Made by a program: the position numbers and the translations under genes. Positions 1 through 10,662 of a stretch of DNA of 64,000 nucleotides are shown here, piece by piece. The notes under the pieces were generated by a model, which searched no databases, had not been told where the DNA came from, and saw only the letters and a list, made by a program, of their open reading frames with translations. Location: NCBI RefSeq assembly GCF_000142905.1, contig NW_013657673.1, positions 310,510 to 374,509 on the forward strand, in the 5' to 3' direction. Numbering within the stretch: the first letter of the stretch is position 1; every line of letters starts with the position of its first letter. The stretch comes from Thecamonas trahens ATCC 50062 (lineage: Eukaryota > Apusozoa > Apusomonadida > Apusomonadidae).

Positions 1-3000
1 GGCTTGCCTGTGAGAAACGAGCACTTGGTTCGGATCCACGTCCGGCACCGCTGCAGCCTTGAGCTGGAGCAGTGTCGACCGCGACGAGAGCACCACCTCG
101 CCCATCTCTTCAAACAGCGAGTGGCCACGGGTGTCGAACCTATTTCTCTGCAGGTAGTATGCTGGCGAAAAGAGCCCGAGCTCGCACGTCGGTGGCTCTT
201 CCGGCGTCGCGGAGGAAGCGTCGTTGTCGTCGTCACCGTCGCTCTTGGATGCATCGCCGGCAACGACAACTGGCGGCGCTCCAGACGGGAGGCCGGTAAA
301 GTTGACGAGTGAGATCGAGATCTGAGTCTCCTTCTTCGCCTCCTTGCCCTTCTCCAGAACGACCAAGTCGTTTGGCTCCAGCGAGAGCGCGTCGACGAGT
401 CCCAGATTCTGGTTCAGCTGTCCGCTGCGAGTCACCTCGCGCCTGACGTTCGTCTTATGCAACCGGTAGCCCTTCGGCGAGACGCCTGCCAGCGCCGCCA
501 TTCGCGACTTGACTGCAGAGATCTTGGCTGTTGCTGGCACAACGACGGTGTAGACAGTCTCAGAGGATGAGATGGCCTCTCGACTGCGGGCTTTGCGGAC
601 GACAAACTGCAACGCAATGTCATCGCGGTCTTCAGTCGCGGGCTCAACAAGCAGCGTTTGGCCAGACTCGATTCCGACGTCCAGCAGTGTTGCCTTAGTT
701 TTGCGAACAACCGGGCCGGGGAACGCTCCGCTCACCACCTTGCGAATCTGGAGCTTTGCTCCCGTGAGCGACGAGAGGTCGACACCACATCCGCCTTCGG
801 CCGCGGTCGTCCCGCGCTCGACGAGCTCGGCAGCAAGACGGTCGAGGAGACTACCAACCGTGAGGTGGTGGGAGAGCGTGATGGGCCACGTGATGCGCTC
901 ATCAGGCTCGGCCGAGGCCGCCGACGGTCCGGAGACCCCGTCCCAGATGGCCAGAGTAAGCTGCGAAGAGAGCAGCTCGTATTCTTCGATGGCCAGTGAG
1001 TCAGGCCGGTAGACCGGACCAACCAAGGCTTCGGCGGCCAGCTTCTTCACGCCACTGAGCTCGTCGTCGACAAGCCGGCCCGGGTTGGTGAGTGGACGGA
1101 TGCCGACGGCGTCGTACTTGCAGAGCAAGAGGTCGTTGGCTGCAAGCGTGGTCGAACCAGCAACAAGCGCCTTGAGCGCGCTGACGGTCTGATCCGAGCT
1201 GATAGTCACCGAAAAGGTTGACTTGGTCATCGGCTCACCAGCCACAAAGTAGGTGACGTCAAAGGTCAGATCGCGCACCCGCTTGACATCTGGCAACGAG
1301 CCCGAGTATGCCACACCGTTGACTTCGGTCCCTGTCCACGCCAAGAGCTCGACTGGGCCATCAATGCCGACATCACAGAGTGACGGTGACAACTCACCCT
1401 CATCAGCCTCAACAACCTTGACCAGCTTGAACATGGCATCCACAACCTGGACAATGTCAAGACGCGGATGGGTAGAGTCCAGCTCGGCGCGCGAGAGACC
1501 AAGCGCCTCAGCAAGCGCATCTTTGAAACTCGCGAGCGACAAGGTGCGATCAAAGGTGAGCTTGATCTTGCCCTCGTTTGCCTTGTTGATGACAGCATCA
1601 AGCTCGGCCAGCTGGACCCGAATCGAATCCTTGACAGTCATGGCAGTGTCCTCAACAAGCGAGCCGGCGTCATCGCCGTCGCTGCCTTCGTCCGACTCGC
1701 CATCAAACATGTCAAAGCCGGCAAAGAACGTAGCTTCGCTCTCGGCCTTTTCGAGCGCGGTGAGCTGGGCAGCCAGGTCACGACGGGCGGCGAGGCTTGC
1801 CTGGAGGCTGGCGTTGCAGATAGAGCCGTCATCGGCAATGGACAACAAATGCGGGGTGTAGACAGTAATGTCGATCTGGTTTTGAGCGTGCTCGTAGGCC
1901 TTGCGGGCAATGACGCGGGCGGCGTTGTTGGCAGCAATGAGCTCGCGCCAGTGCCCATGAGGCTGAAGCGTGAGTGCAGCGGTGTCGATGACCTGGCTGC
2001 GCGAGCGGTAGAGAAGCATATACGCCGACTCCTTCCGCTTCTGACCACCATACTGGGTCCCAATCTCGCGCGGATGAATGGCGGAGACGTCGGCATCGTT
2101 AAAGTCGTACCACTGTCCGCAGGCCTCGAGCTCGGCAATCATTGAGGGGGACAAATTCTCTGCCTTGGTGAACGGATAGTCACCGTCGTCGAGAAAGTCG
2201 CGGATGTAGGCGTGGTAGTGACCGCCATACGCGCCGCCGATGTGGATGACAACAGCAAAGAGGTCGTAGAGATGCTCGGACTCCATGTTGATCTTGGACG
2301 AAGAGTAGAGCTTCGGCAGCGGGTGGTCCTTAACGCGCTTGGGAGCGGGAGGGGCTGAGTCGGGCTTGGAAGCGGAAGCGTTCTCTGGCTCTTTTCCCTT
2401 AAGAGTAGAGGCCGATACCGGACGAGGAGCGCAGGAGCCCGGTGTAGGCTCAACAACATCAACAATGGGAGAACCATCGCTGTCCGGATTGTGGTCCGAG
2501 GTCTGCAAAGCCTGGCTGGGAGCCTGGCTAGGAGCCTGGCTAGGAGCCTGGCAAGGAGCCTGGCTAGGAGCCTGGACGGGAGCCGGGCTCAGTGTCTGTT
2601 CCTTGCTCTTGTCTTTGCCCTGATCTTGACCCTTGTCTTTGCCGTTGCCTTGACCTTGGCCCTTGCCCTTGTCCTTGCCCTTGCCCTTGCCCTTGCCCTT
2701 GCCCTTGCCCTTGCTCTTGCCGCTCTTAGCTGCAGCATCCTTAGCAGCACGAGCCTCCTCCTTGGCCCGCATCTCCGCACGACGGGCCTCCAACTTCTCG
2801 TGGCGCTTGCGCAACGAAGAGCGAGCAGCATCGTTGTCCATGTATGGCGCCATGTCGAGGACAAGAGGAAAGGCAGATCGTGAGTTGAGCTTGACCCGCT
2901 TACCACCCTTCCAGGTGAAGCGATTGAGCGAAATGGTGAGAATGGGCGGGATAGCACGAAAGGCAGTCGAGTGCATGGTCGGCGTTCGCTTTCCGCACGT

Positions 3001-3920
3001 CTCGCACGAGAGCGGGACATCCATCTCCTCAAAACCAGCAAAGCAGGTGAGAGAATCCTCTAGGGTGGCACAGTGCTGGACAATGACAGAGACGTCGAGA
3101 AAAACCTCCTCGCGTTCGCGCGCGGTTCCGCACTCCATGCACTGGAGAACATCAACGGTTCGCCCCTGATAGAGCGAGGGGATGAGGTCTTCTTGCGAGG
3201 TCTTGCGCAGGTGAGACTGGATGGCGGAGAAGAGAACCCGATTGAGCTCCTGGACGTCATGCTGGATGACAACCGACGACCCACCCCAGCCAAACGACTC
3301 GGTCAGAAGCGAGGTCGAGACGGCCTGCTCGTCTGATAGCTGTAGGTGTGCAAAGAGCCGCTGCAGCTGCAGCGGGATCTTCCGCACCTTCTTCTTCTTC
3401 TTGCTCCCGTTGTCGCCATCATCGTTTTCCGCAGAAGCCGCAGCTGCCGCCATTGCCGCCGCTTGCACCTCTTCCGATGAGATGTAGTCAAGGAGCTGCT
3501 CGACTGATCCTGCGTTTGGCGCATGCAGGACACCGTACTCGACAACAGCGCGCTCAAACCCAAAGCCAATGAGTGTCTCGATGTTGGCGGCGTGCTTCGC
3601 GAGCTTGTCCTCGGCGCTTTCTTCGGCAGAGCCGGCAACGTCAGGCACCGCACCCGAAGCCTCGGCCTCAAACCCGGCCAGCACGTCGGCGTCGGCGCCT
3701 AACTCATCAAACCCGAGTGAGTAGACCGCAGAACGGAACTCTGGTGTGTGGAAAATGGCCTGGACAAGCGAGTTGAGGTAGCACGTCGTGCCCTGGTTCA
3801 GCAGACCGACAAGGCCGGCGTCGCCACGAGGCGGGGCGGCGCTGGCCCGCTCGCCTTGCTGGAAGAGCCTCCCTTGGGCTTGTCGTCCCCAAACAGGTCG
3901 AACATGTCGAACATGTCCAT
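1..3920 (-). CDS. USP40: USP40-like ubiquitin-specific protease (3' end outside window)
   Basis: Peptidase C19 deubiquitinase that cleaves ubiquitin from substrates. The Cys box GLLNQGTTCYLNSL lies near 3780, the USP40-typical stretch QHDVQELNRVLFSA follows, the His box YGGHYHAY is near 2220, and WYDFNDADV plus ESAYMLLYRSR close the catalytic core. About 1,300 residues are visible; the C-terminal part looks like serial ubiquitin-like modules, as in animal USP40, and runs off the window. A Lys/Gly hexarepeat and a Gln/Ala/Pro/Ser repeat are inserted between the Cys and His halves. The chosen ATG at 3920 (MDMFDMFDLFGDD, acidic like animal USP40 starts) is one base out of frame with the Cys box; one extra base in the G run 3833-3836 joins them. 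A tiny intron is possible but I see no good splice sites. Confidence 0.85.
2516..2720 (-). repeat. In-gene low-complexity repeats (QAPS and KG) in the USP40-like gene
   Basis: On the coding strand an AAGGGC hexamer array at about 2640-2720 encodes alternating Lys-Gly, followed by a 12-base array at about 2516-2580 encoding Gln-Ala-Pro-Ser/Cys units. Both sit inside the reading frame between the two halves of the peptidase core, so they are probably a disordered loop. The same hexamer recurs in the neighbouring gene at about 5190-5212. Confidence 0.85.
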
Positions 3921-4345
3921 GATTGTAAGTGGAAGGTTGAAGAGCGGAGTGTGGTGCCTAGTGGTCCCAGTCGTGGTGGGGGTGGGCGGTGGAAGGCAAA
4001 GGAACGAAGTCGTGAAAGGCGAGAGAATTGATCGATGAAAAGAGGCCAAGCAGGGGGGAGGGAGCGTCTAAAGGATCACTGGGTTTGGAGAAGAGAAGGA
4101 GGGGGGTGGTTGATCTTGTGTGTGGAATGGTTTGATGGAATACGGAATGATTTCCGTACTTGAGATGGTGGACAACGTGTTGACGAGAGATTGTGTGACA
4201 ATCGCGTCGCTGTTGGTGTTCGTGTGAGCGCTGATCAAGCTTCCTGTGTGTGGAACAGGGCTTTGCAAGCAACACACGACTAAGAAGCAAGTCGAGCCAC
4301 AGATTACAAGCGGAGGCCAAGACAGGGACATAACAGAGCACAGCC
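3921..4345. promoter_or_regulatory. Divergent 5' region between the USP40-like and URI-like genes
   Basis: 425 bases between two start codons that face away from each other, so it probably holds both promoters and both 5' UTRs. It is less GC-rich than the flanking genes. I see no convincing TATA box and no gene within it. Confidence 0.5.
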
Positions 4346-5575
4346 ATGTCGTCTCTTATGACAACTGACGTGGAGGAGCTGCGGGCGACGCACGCGGTGC
4401 TGGGTGAGGCGCCTCGGAAGATCCGGCACAGCATCATGGTGCCGCTCGACGCCACGGGTATGGTTCTGGTCCCCGGCACCCTGGTGCGAACAAACGAGGT
4501 CCTTGTTTCACTGGGGGACGAGACAGTGGTCGAGGTGTCGGCGGCACATGCTCGTGGAATGATTGAGCGGCGTCTGGACGCCCTGGGTGCGGGTCTCGGC
4601 GCGGCACTGGTAGCGGAGCGGACGATGGTCGCCAATACGATTGCCAAGCCGGCGTCCGAACCGGTTGCCAAGCCCGGACAAGCTTTGAAGCCGAAAGCTG
4701 ACTCTGCAGACAAGCCGGCGTCGAGCGCGGCAAGCGGAGCGGGGAGCGCTGTGCCCGAGACGATGAGCAGCGAGAAGCGGACGCGGGACATGCTGGCGGC
4801 ACTGGGGATGTCGCAGGATGCAGTCGATGCTGCGTTGACTGCGCCGCTGGATGTGACTGAGCCGATGGTTCTCGAGCGTGGCGCTGGAGTGTTCGAGATT
4901 CGCGAGCCGCTGGAGGAAGACAAGGATGCAACCGGGTTGTCGGTGCCTGCCGCGCCGTCGTCGACGGGCGAGCCGGCGCCAGCGATTGGCTCGACAAGCA
5001 GTAGCTACTCGGCGATGCGCAAGCGGATGGAGGAGCTGGAAGCTCTGGAGGCGATGGCTGAGGCCGAGGGCATCGACGTCACTGACGACGCCGCAGTGGC
5101 CAGCTACATGGGTGTTGCACCAGCCGAGGCTGACGGGCGACCGGCCAAGGTGACAGTCAAGGCCAAGGACCATGGCGATGCAGCCAATGGCAAGGGCAAG
5201 GGCAAGGGCAAGGAAGAGGTTGACGAAGCCAGCTCCGCGCCCGTGGCGCTGGCCATGTCTGATGACGCGGGACGGGACGAGAAGAAGCGGATGCTCAGCT
5301 CTGTTGTTGAGCGCGACCCGTACGCACTCGTTGGAGCGGTCAAGGAGCGTGAGCCCGAGGTCGCACCGTCGCCCGCGGTTGCCACCGCGTTGGCAAACCA
5401 CATGGAGATTGAGGCCGCCAAGGACGAAGTGCTCAAGCGTATGCATCATCAGATCCTCATCCAGCAAAAGGCCGAGATTGAGGCCGAGCGCGAGGGCGTC
5501 GAGCCGCCGATCGACACCACGGGCATGTCGCAGTTCCGCATCGACATGTTGCGGCGCGAGGGCAAGATCCCGTGA
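4346..5575 (+). CDS. URI1: URI-like prefoldin (unconventional prefoldin RPB5 interactor)
   Basis: Single-exon gene of 409 residues. The N-terminal third resembles the prefoldin alpha domain of URI: SIMVPLDATGMVLVPGTLV, then TNEVLVSLGDE, then an amphipathic helix around ERRLDALGAGLGAALVAER. URI is a scaffold of the R2TP/prefoldin-like complex that helps assemble RNA polymerases and PIKKs; one such PIKK-family protein, Tra1/TRRAP, is encoded in this window. The middle is Ala/Lys/Asp-rich and disordered, with a GKGKGKGK stretch. A later segment (YSAMRKRMEELEALEAM) is helical, and the protein ends FRIDMLRREGKIP. ATG 4346 is the first in frame. The assignment rests on the prefoldin half; the tail is too divergent to judge. 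Confidence 0.7.
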   Translation: MSSLMTTDVEELRATHAVLGEAPRKIRHSIMVPLDATGMVLVPGTLVRTNEVLVSLGDETVVEVSAAHARGMIERRLDALGAGLGAALVAERTMVANTIAKPASEPVAKPGQALKPKADSADKPASSAASGAGSAVPETMSSEKRTRDMLAALGMSQDAVDAALTAPLDVTEPMVLERGAGVFEIREPLEEDKDATGLSVPAAPSSTGEPAPAIGSTSSSYSAMRKRMEELEALEAMAEAEGIDVTDDAAVASYMGVAPAEADGRPAKVTVKAKDHGDAANGKGKGKGKEEVDEASSAPVALAMSDDAGRDEKKRMLSSVVERDPYALVGAVKEREPEVAPSPAVATALANHMEIEAAKDEVLKRMHHQILIQQKAEIEAEREGVEPPIDTTGMSQFRIDMLRREGKIP

Positions 5576-5725
5576 GAGTTTCTTGTCAAGTATCTTCCTT
5601 CCCCCTGCATGTGTGCAGCGTGGCATAAAACGATCGGGTGGTGGCGTGGCGATGATGGTGACATGGCACATCCGTCTCTTTCCTTGGCCGTCAAGCACGT
5701 TGGTTGGCACCCGGGTGGCAAGAAC

Positions 5726-8700
5726 ATGAATTTCCTCAAGTCGCGCCTGCGCAAGCTGGGTACCTCGCCTGTGTACCAGATTGGGCGCAGGCAGGTTGAG
5801 GAAGTCGAGCACATTGCTAAGGGTAAGTAAGGGGTGTTTGTGGGGCAAACGAGGCTGGCGACGGGGCGGGCATGCAGGAGGGGTGGTGCCACGCACCCGC
5901 TGTTGGTGTTCGCTGGTGAGAGCGGTTCTCCGAGGGCAACGAGGCAGCCCGAGGGCAAAGGGTAGAGGTTACAGGTGTACGGAGAGACTCATGCAGTAAG
6001 CGCGCTGGTTTGGCTTATGGGGGTAGGTGGCTTTGGGGAGGTTGTGCTTGTCCGCGAGACACAGAGCGGGCGAGAGTATGCGCTGAAGAAGCTGACAGCC
6101 GGCAGCCGCGAAGAAGCTGCGAACATCCGGCGCGAGATCGAGCTGATGGCGTCGCTGCCGCGGCACAAGAATATTGTGCGGTACCTAGGCTCGACGCAGG
6201 AAGTTCATCCTAACGGCCGCGACGCCCAGTTTCTCATTTTGATGGAGTACTGCTCGTCGGGCCACCTGGTGTCCGAGATGAACCGGCGGCGCGGTGCCCC
6301 GTTTGAGGAGACGCAGGTGTTGGAGATCTTTGCGCAGATGGTGACTGCCGTAGCAGTTCTGCACTCACTGGATCCGCCGCTTATCCATCGCGATCTCAAG
6401 GTTGAAAACCTGCTTCTGGGCGACGACACCAAGTGGAAGCTTTGTGACTTTGGATCGGCGACAACCCGAGTGGTGACGCCGCGGACTGCACGGGAGCGTA
6501 ATGCCGCCGAGGATGAGTTCAACGCGGTAACGACGCTGGCGTACCGGGCGCCAGAGATGCTCGACCTCTACCGTGGGCAGCGAATCGACACGCAGGTGGA
6601 TGTGTGGGCGCTCGGCGTCTCGCTGTATAAGATTGCGTTCTTCGAGTCGCCGTTTGAGGACTCGCGGCTGGCGATTCTCAACAACTCGTACAAGATCCCG
6701 AAGCGGTCACCGTACTCTGTGCGACTGCACAATCTTATTGAGTTCATTCTCGTGCCCAATCCGTACGAGCGGCCGGACGTGTTTGATGTCCTCGACGCGG
6801 TCTGCGCACTTTTGGGGCGATCTGCGCCACTGGAGCGGGTTCTTCCGCGTCCGCCCCCGCCCGAGGATGACTTTTCGCGAGGGTCGTCATCTCGCGGTAG
6901 CAACGGTGAGTCGAGTGGTTCGGGCAAGTCCGGCGGTCCTCCGCCTCGGTCGAGCATCTTTGAGCTTGTAGGCTCGTCAACCGGTGGCCGTGCCCCTGGC
7001 TCGCCGGCACCAGAGCGTGAGCGGCCTGCGTCGCGGTCGCGAGTCTGCCCGCCCCAGCCGCCATCGCCAAGAGGTGGAGGTGGTAAGAACCCAAGCGTGG
7101 TCGTGCCGCAGCTCTCAGGCGAAAACGGGATGCTCAACGCGGGGATGACGTTTGGGGCGCCCGGCGCGGCCTCAGCAGCCTGGCCAGGCACTGGCGCCGT
7201 GCCGTCACCGGGAGCGGCAGGGCCGGCCGGAGCGACATCGCCGGCATGGGCTGCTGCTGCCTGGCCCGTAACCGAGACCGGAACCGAGAGTCAGGCTACG
7301 CCTCCTGTGACGACGGGCTTTGCGGCGACATTTGACAACTTCGAGGCTGCGTTTGGGGCACCGGCGGGATCAGCGTTTGAGCCGAGCCCGGCAGCTGAAG
7401 CTCCAACGGCTAGTGTGTCGGCTGCCAAGCCCAGCGGCGGATTGCTGGATGGGTGGGACTTTGGAGGAGTTGCTGGAGGAGGTGCGGCAGAAGGAGTGGC
7501 AGCACCGCCTCCGCTGCTTGTCCGGGCCGACTCGGACGTGTTTTCGGGCGCTGCGCGCGCCGGTGTGGCCGGCGTCGACTCGGCAGCCGAGCCCGCGGGA
7601 GCGCGGATGGTTCGTGCGGCGGCACAATATGGGGCTCAGGGAGCGCCCGGTCCGGAGCCGCGGATTGTGCGGAGCGCATGCGTTGAGGCTGAGCGGCGGG
7701 GCGGGGCGTTTGCGGGCGAGCTGCTGGGCGCGCTCGCAACACTGCCCGAGGTGCGTGGCGGGAGTGGTAGCGCGGCCAACGCGCTTGTTCTCCTTCATCA
7801 CGTCTTGCTGAGCGGAGCGAGTGGCTTTGTGGCCGAGGCGAGCAAGAGTCGGGTTCATGCGGGGCTCTCAGAGCTCAAGCGGGCTCTGGGCTCTGGGGGC
7901 GGGGCGGGGATGGTTGGGAGCTACATTGACTTTCTCAGTGCCAAGCTGCGGGCGTGTGCCAAGCGGGCGGCGGTTCCGGCCAACTATCGGCTTGACACGT
8001 ACTTGGACGACATTGCGGGGCGCGGCGGGGAGGTGCCGACCGGAGGTACGAATGTGTTCTCGTGCTCGCACGTGGGCGAGCTGGCACGACTGGGCACCAT
8101 GTGCAGCGGGGTGATGAGTGCGGTCTTTGCGCTGCAGACGTCACCAGTAACCGAGACGCTGCAAGGAGCGCTTGTGCCGTTGGTCGAGGAGCTTTTTCTC
8201 CTCCTTCAGGCGATGCGGACGATTCTGGACAGGATTGCGGGAGCGGCAGGAATTTCGGCGGCGGTGGTTGCGCGGTCGGAGGCGCAGTACGACGCGCTGG
8301 TGGGCGCGCTGGTGGGCGGAGTCGGGCAGGCTCGGTTTCTGCCATCTGTGGAGCGCCTGCTCGAGCTTCCTGCTGACGTCGGAGCGGCCGTGGCGAGCGG
8401 CTCGCGGGTCTCGAGCCTACTCTCACGCATCTTTGCTTTTGATCCGGACTCGTCGGACGACGAGTTTGACGACTCGGGCGACATGGGAGGGTTAGAGCTG
8501 GCTGTCGAAGGAGGGTACGGCATGTTTGGCGACGAATCGTTGAGCGGATCGGGCGTGGGCAAACCTGCAACGCCGACCAGCCACCTCGATGCCGTATTTG
8601 GTTCGGCGTTTGGCAGCGAGCCGCCCAGTGAGGGCTCGACCGTGGGCTCGGTGTTGGGCTTTCCGTTGCCAGTGGCCAAGACGAGCGGGCACCGGCGGTC

Positions 8701-8986
8701 GGCATCGGGCGGGGCATGGCCGAGCTCGCCCAGTCCAACAGCGGTCAAGCGGCCGGCGTCGTACAACTCGCTGGTGGCGCTGGAACAGGCGTCAATCGCG
8801 GCGGCCGGCGCGACGCCAAGGCGAAACTCGTCGGCCGCGCCGTGGCCCACAACTCCGACGGGAACGCCTACGGCGCCGGACCTGCTGGCGTTTCCGTCAA
8901 CGTCGCAGCCTCAGACGGGCGCTTGGCCGTCGTCGCCAGGCGCGTCGTCGGGCGCGTCGTCGGGCGACGTGTTCAACTGGCAGTAA
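5726..8986 (+). CDS. NAK-family Ser/Thr kinase with ANTH-like C-terminal region
   Basis: Two exons, 5726-5822 and 6027-8986 (intron 5823-6026, donor GTAAGT, acceptor TAG), 1,018 residues. Joining them restores the Gly loop IAKGGFGEVVLV, and exon 1 begins MNFLKSRLRKLG followed by IGRRQVEEV, much like AAK1/BIKE/GAK N-termini. Kinase residues about 20-300 carry ALKK (Lys near 52), HRDLKVENLL (Asp near 155), DFG near 172 and YRAPEMLDLY. NAK kinases phosphorylate clathrin adaptors. After a Gly/Pro/Ser-rich linker, residues about 557-815 form an all-helical region resembling ANTH domains, with NALVLLHHVLLSGASGFV matching the LLH-phi-LL-x-G helix and a later YIDFLSAKLRA. The tail is low complexity. 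ATG 5663 upstream is an alternative start. The 3' end overlaps the convergent gene by 76 bases. Confidence 0.8.
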
Positions 8987-10077
8987 GCGGCTGGAGTGGT
9001 AAACGCAACAGACTGCGGCTTGGCTTGCGGTAGGCCGAGTCGGGTCCGCACTTGGGCTCGTACAGCGCCACCGTGACTCGATCGCGACGATGCCCGGGAG
9101 CTTGCACCGAGGCCAAGTCCCGGAGGGCGAACTACAGGAGTTACGACGTCAACGCGTCCGTTGTTTTGTCGACCGAGCCCTGAGCCGGGCTGCCAGCCAA
9201 GGCGCGCCATGATGGACGCGCCAATGCCGCGCAGGTGGTCCGGCGGCGGAGCCTCGGCGATGGGCGCAGGTAGCTGACGGCGGTGGACCTGGGCCGGTGG
9301 AGGCGAGATGAGACGGGTGAGAATGGCGCGGGCAAGTCGGCGCTTACGTGCCTGGGCCAAGTGCCAGGCGTGGAGCTGAGACGAGGCTACGTGCATTGCC
9401 AAGTGGCCGGGCGAGGCGAGCCGGCGCGAGCAGAGAGTGCACACAGCCTCGCGCGGCGCGATGGGAGCAGCCACTGAGGGCAGCGGCGGCTCGGCCACAT
9501 CCAGCCATGCAGCCATGACAAGAAGTGTGTCTAGCGTGAGACACTCAAGGTTGGGAATTGTTGCTGGGGCTTGAGCGGCGTCGTCGGGTTCCGGAAGCGG
9601 AGGGGGTGTGCGGCGCCGAGGCGGCGCGACAGCCAACGACGGCGGCGCGACAAGGCGTGGGGGATCCGGGGCAGCAGCCGGCCGACGCCGAGCAGCGAGC
9701 GCAGCAAGAACGTTTGGTTGTGGAACGGGAGGACGGGTAGAGCTTGCTGGTTGCTGTGGTGGACCGCGGTAGAGGTGGACGGCGCAGAGGGGGAGCTCAT
9801 CAGCAGCGACGACAGCAAGTGAGAGGTCGACACCAGCGATCTCGAGCGAGGCGCCGGAAGCCATTGCAGCCGTTAGGCAGAGGCTGGCGGCGTCCGGGTT
9901 GGCGAAGGCAAGGTAGGCATCGGCAAAGGCCTCCTCGAGGTGGGTGATGGTGTTGACTGTGGTGTGGGTGGGTGGAGTGACTACGGCGTCGGTGGGCAGC
10001 TCTGGCGTGGGCAGCCACGTGTGTATCAGGTACGGAGGCGTCTGCGTGGGCACCGGCCATACTCGAAGGAACGACAT
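8911..10077 (-). CDS. C2H2 zinc-finger and G-patch protein (RBM5/RBM10-like C-terminus)
   Basis: Single exon, 388 residues from ATG 10077. A C2H2-type finger CTLCSRRLASPGHLAMHV (His pair completed by SQLHAWHL) is followed by a G-patch, GIGASIMARLGWQPGSGLGR with a later GLGLGA. That finger-then-G-patch order is typical of RBM5/RBM6/RBM10 splicing factors, where the G-patch activates DEAH helicases. The N-terminal 100 residues (DAYLAFANPDAASLCL, then EIAGVDLSLAVV) look like the second half of an RNA-recognition motif; that is tentative. No OCRE domain is seen. The frame stays open upstream to 10341, but only through AT-rich DNA without an ATG, so I start at 10077. The last 76 bases are antisense to the kinase gene's 3' end. 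Confidence 0.7.
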   Translation of the reverse strand: MSFLRVWPVPTQTPPYLIHTWLPTPELPTDAVVTPPTHTTVNTITHLEEAFADAYLAFANPDAASLCLTAAMASGASLEIAGVDLSLAVVAADELPLCAVHLYRGPPQQPASSTRPPVPQPNVLAALAARRRPAAAPDPPRLVAPPSLAVAPPRRRTPPPLPEPDDAAQAPATIPNLECLTLDTLLVMAAWLDVAEPPLPSVAAPIAPREAVCTLCSRRLASPGHLAMHVASSQLHAWHLAQARKRRLARAILTRLISPPPAQVHRRQLPAPIAEAPPPDHLRGIGASIMARLGWQPGSGLGRQNNGRVDVVTPVVRPPGLGLGASSRASSRSSHGGAVRAQVRTRLGLPQAKPQSVAFTTPAAYCQLNTSPDDAPDDAPGDDGQAPV

Positions 10078-10662
10078 GGCGCCCGTGTGTTCCCTCAGAA
10101 GGAGAGGAGAGGAGAGTGCTGACGTGGAGAAGGGAGAGGGACGAGGATAGAAGGTGAATGGAGGCCGCCGGGCCGTCGCCAGCGGCTTCGGAGTTTGTGA
10201 CTCTTCAGTAAACAGCTTAAAATTGTACAAAAATACCACCAGTTTGACTAAAAAATATTCATTTAACATATAATGTACTGCAAAACCAACAATGTTTACA
10301 AAATGTACAATAAAATATTTATATATATATTGCTCAACCAAGATTATATCTTTCTATAGTCCAAATGCTTGTTTTTACGGCTGTCCAAAACCCCCGGGCT
10401 CGGGTCGGGCTCGATGGGCCTCCCACCGTTTTCTCCAGGTTTCTCTCGATCCAGAGCGAGTACAACCATGACAACCAGTGCATTCAAAGAAGCACATAGC
10501 GAGAAGTATATGACATTGACATGTGTACTTGCGTCGGGCTGTTGAGGCCAAACGAGCCGATCGACCATCGGACGAGCGAGAGGCGGCGGGCAGTGCGACA
10601 GTCGCCGTCCCATCCCCGCGACAGGTTCCGGTCGCACACGTCTCTGTCCCTGGGTGTACATC
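10078..10662. promoter_or_regulatory. Divergent 5' region between the G-patch gene and UBA2, with an AT-rich island
   Basis: 585 bases separate two diverging start codons. The part at about 10200-10372 is strikingly AT-rich (for example AATAAAATATTTATATATAT near 10309) while everything around it is GC-rich. The remainder is ordinary GC-rich sequence that could hold both promoters. No gene of normal composition is visible; the AT-rich island is listed separately as a finding. Confidence 0.5.

Noticed and set aside
4508-5896. Minus-strand frame of 462 codons over the URI-like gene
   Set aside because: Shadow of a GC-rich coding region; His/Arg-rich translation and no homology, while the plus strand carries the prefoldin domain.
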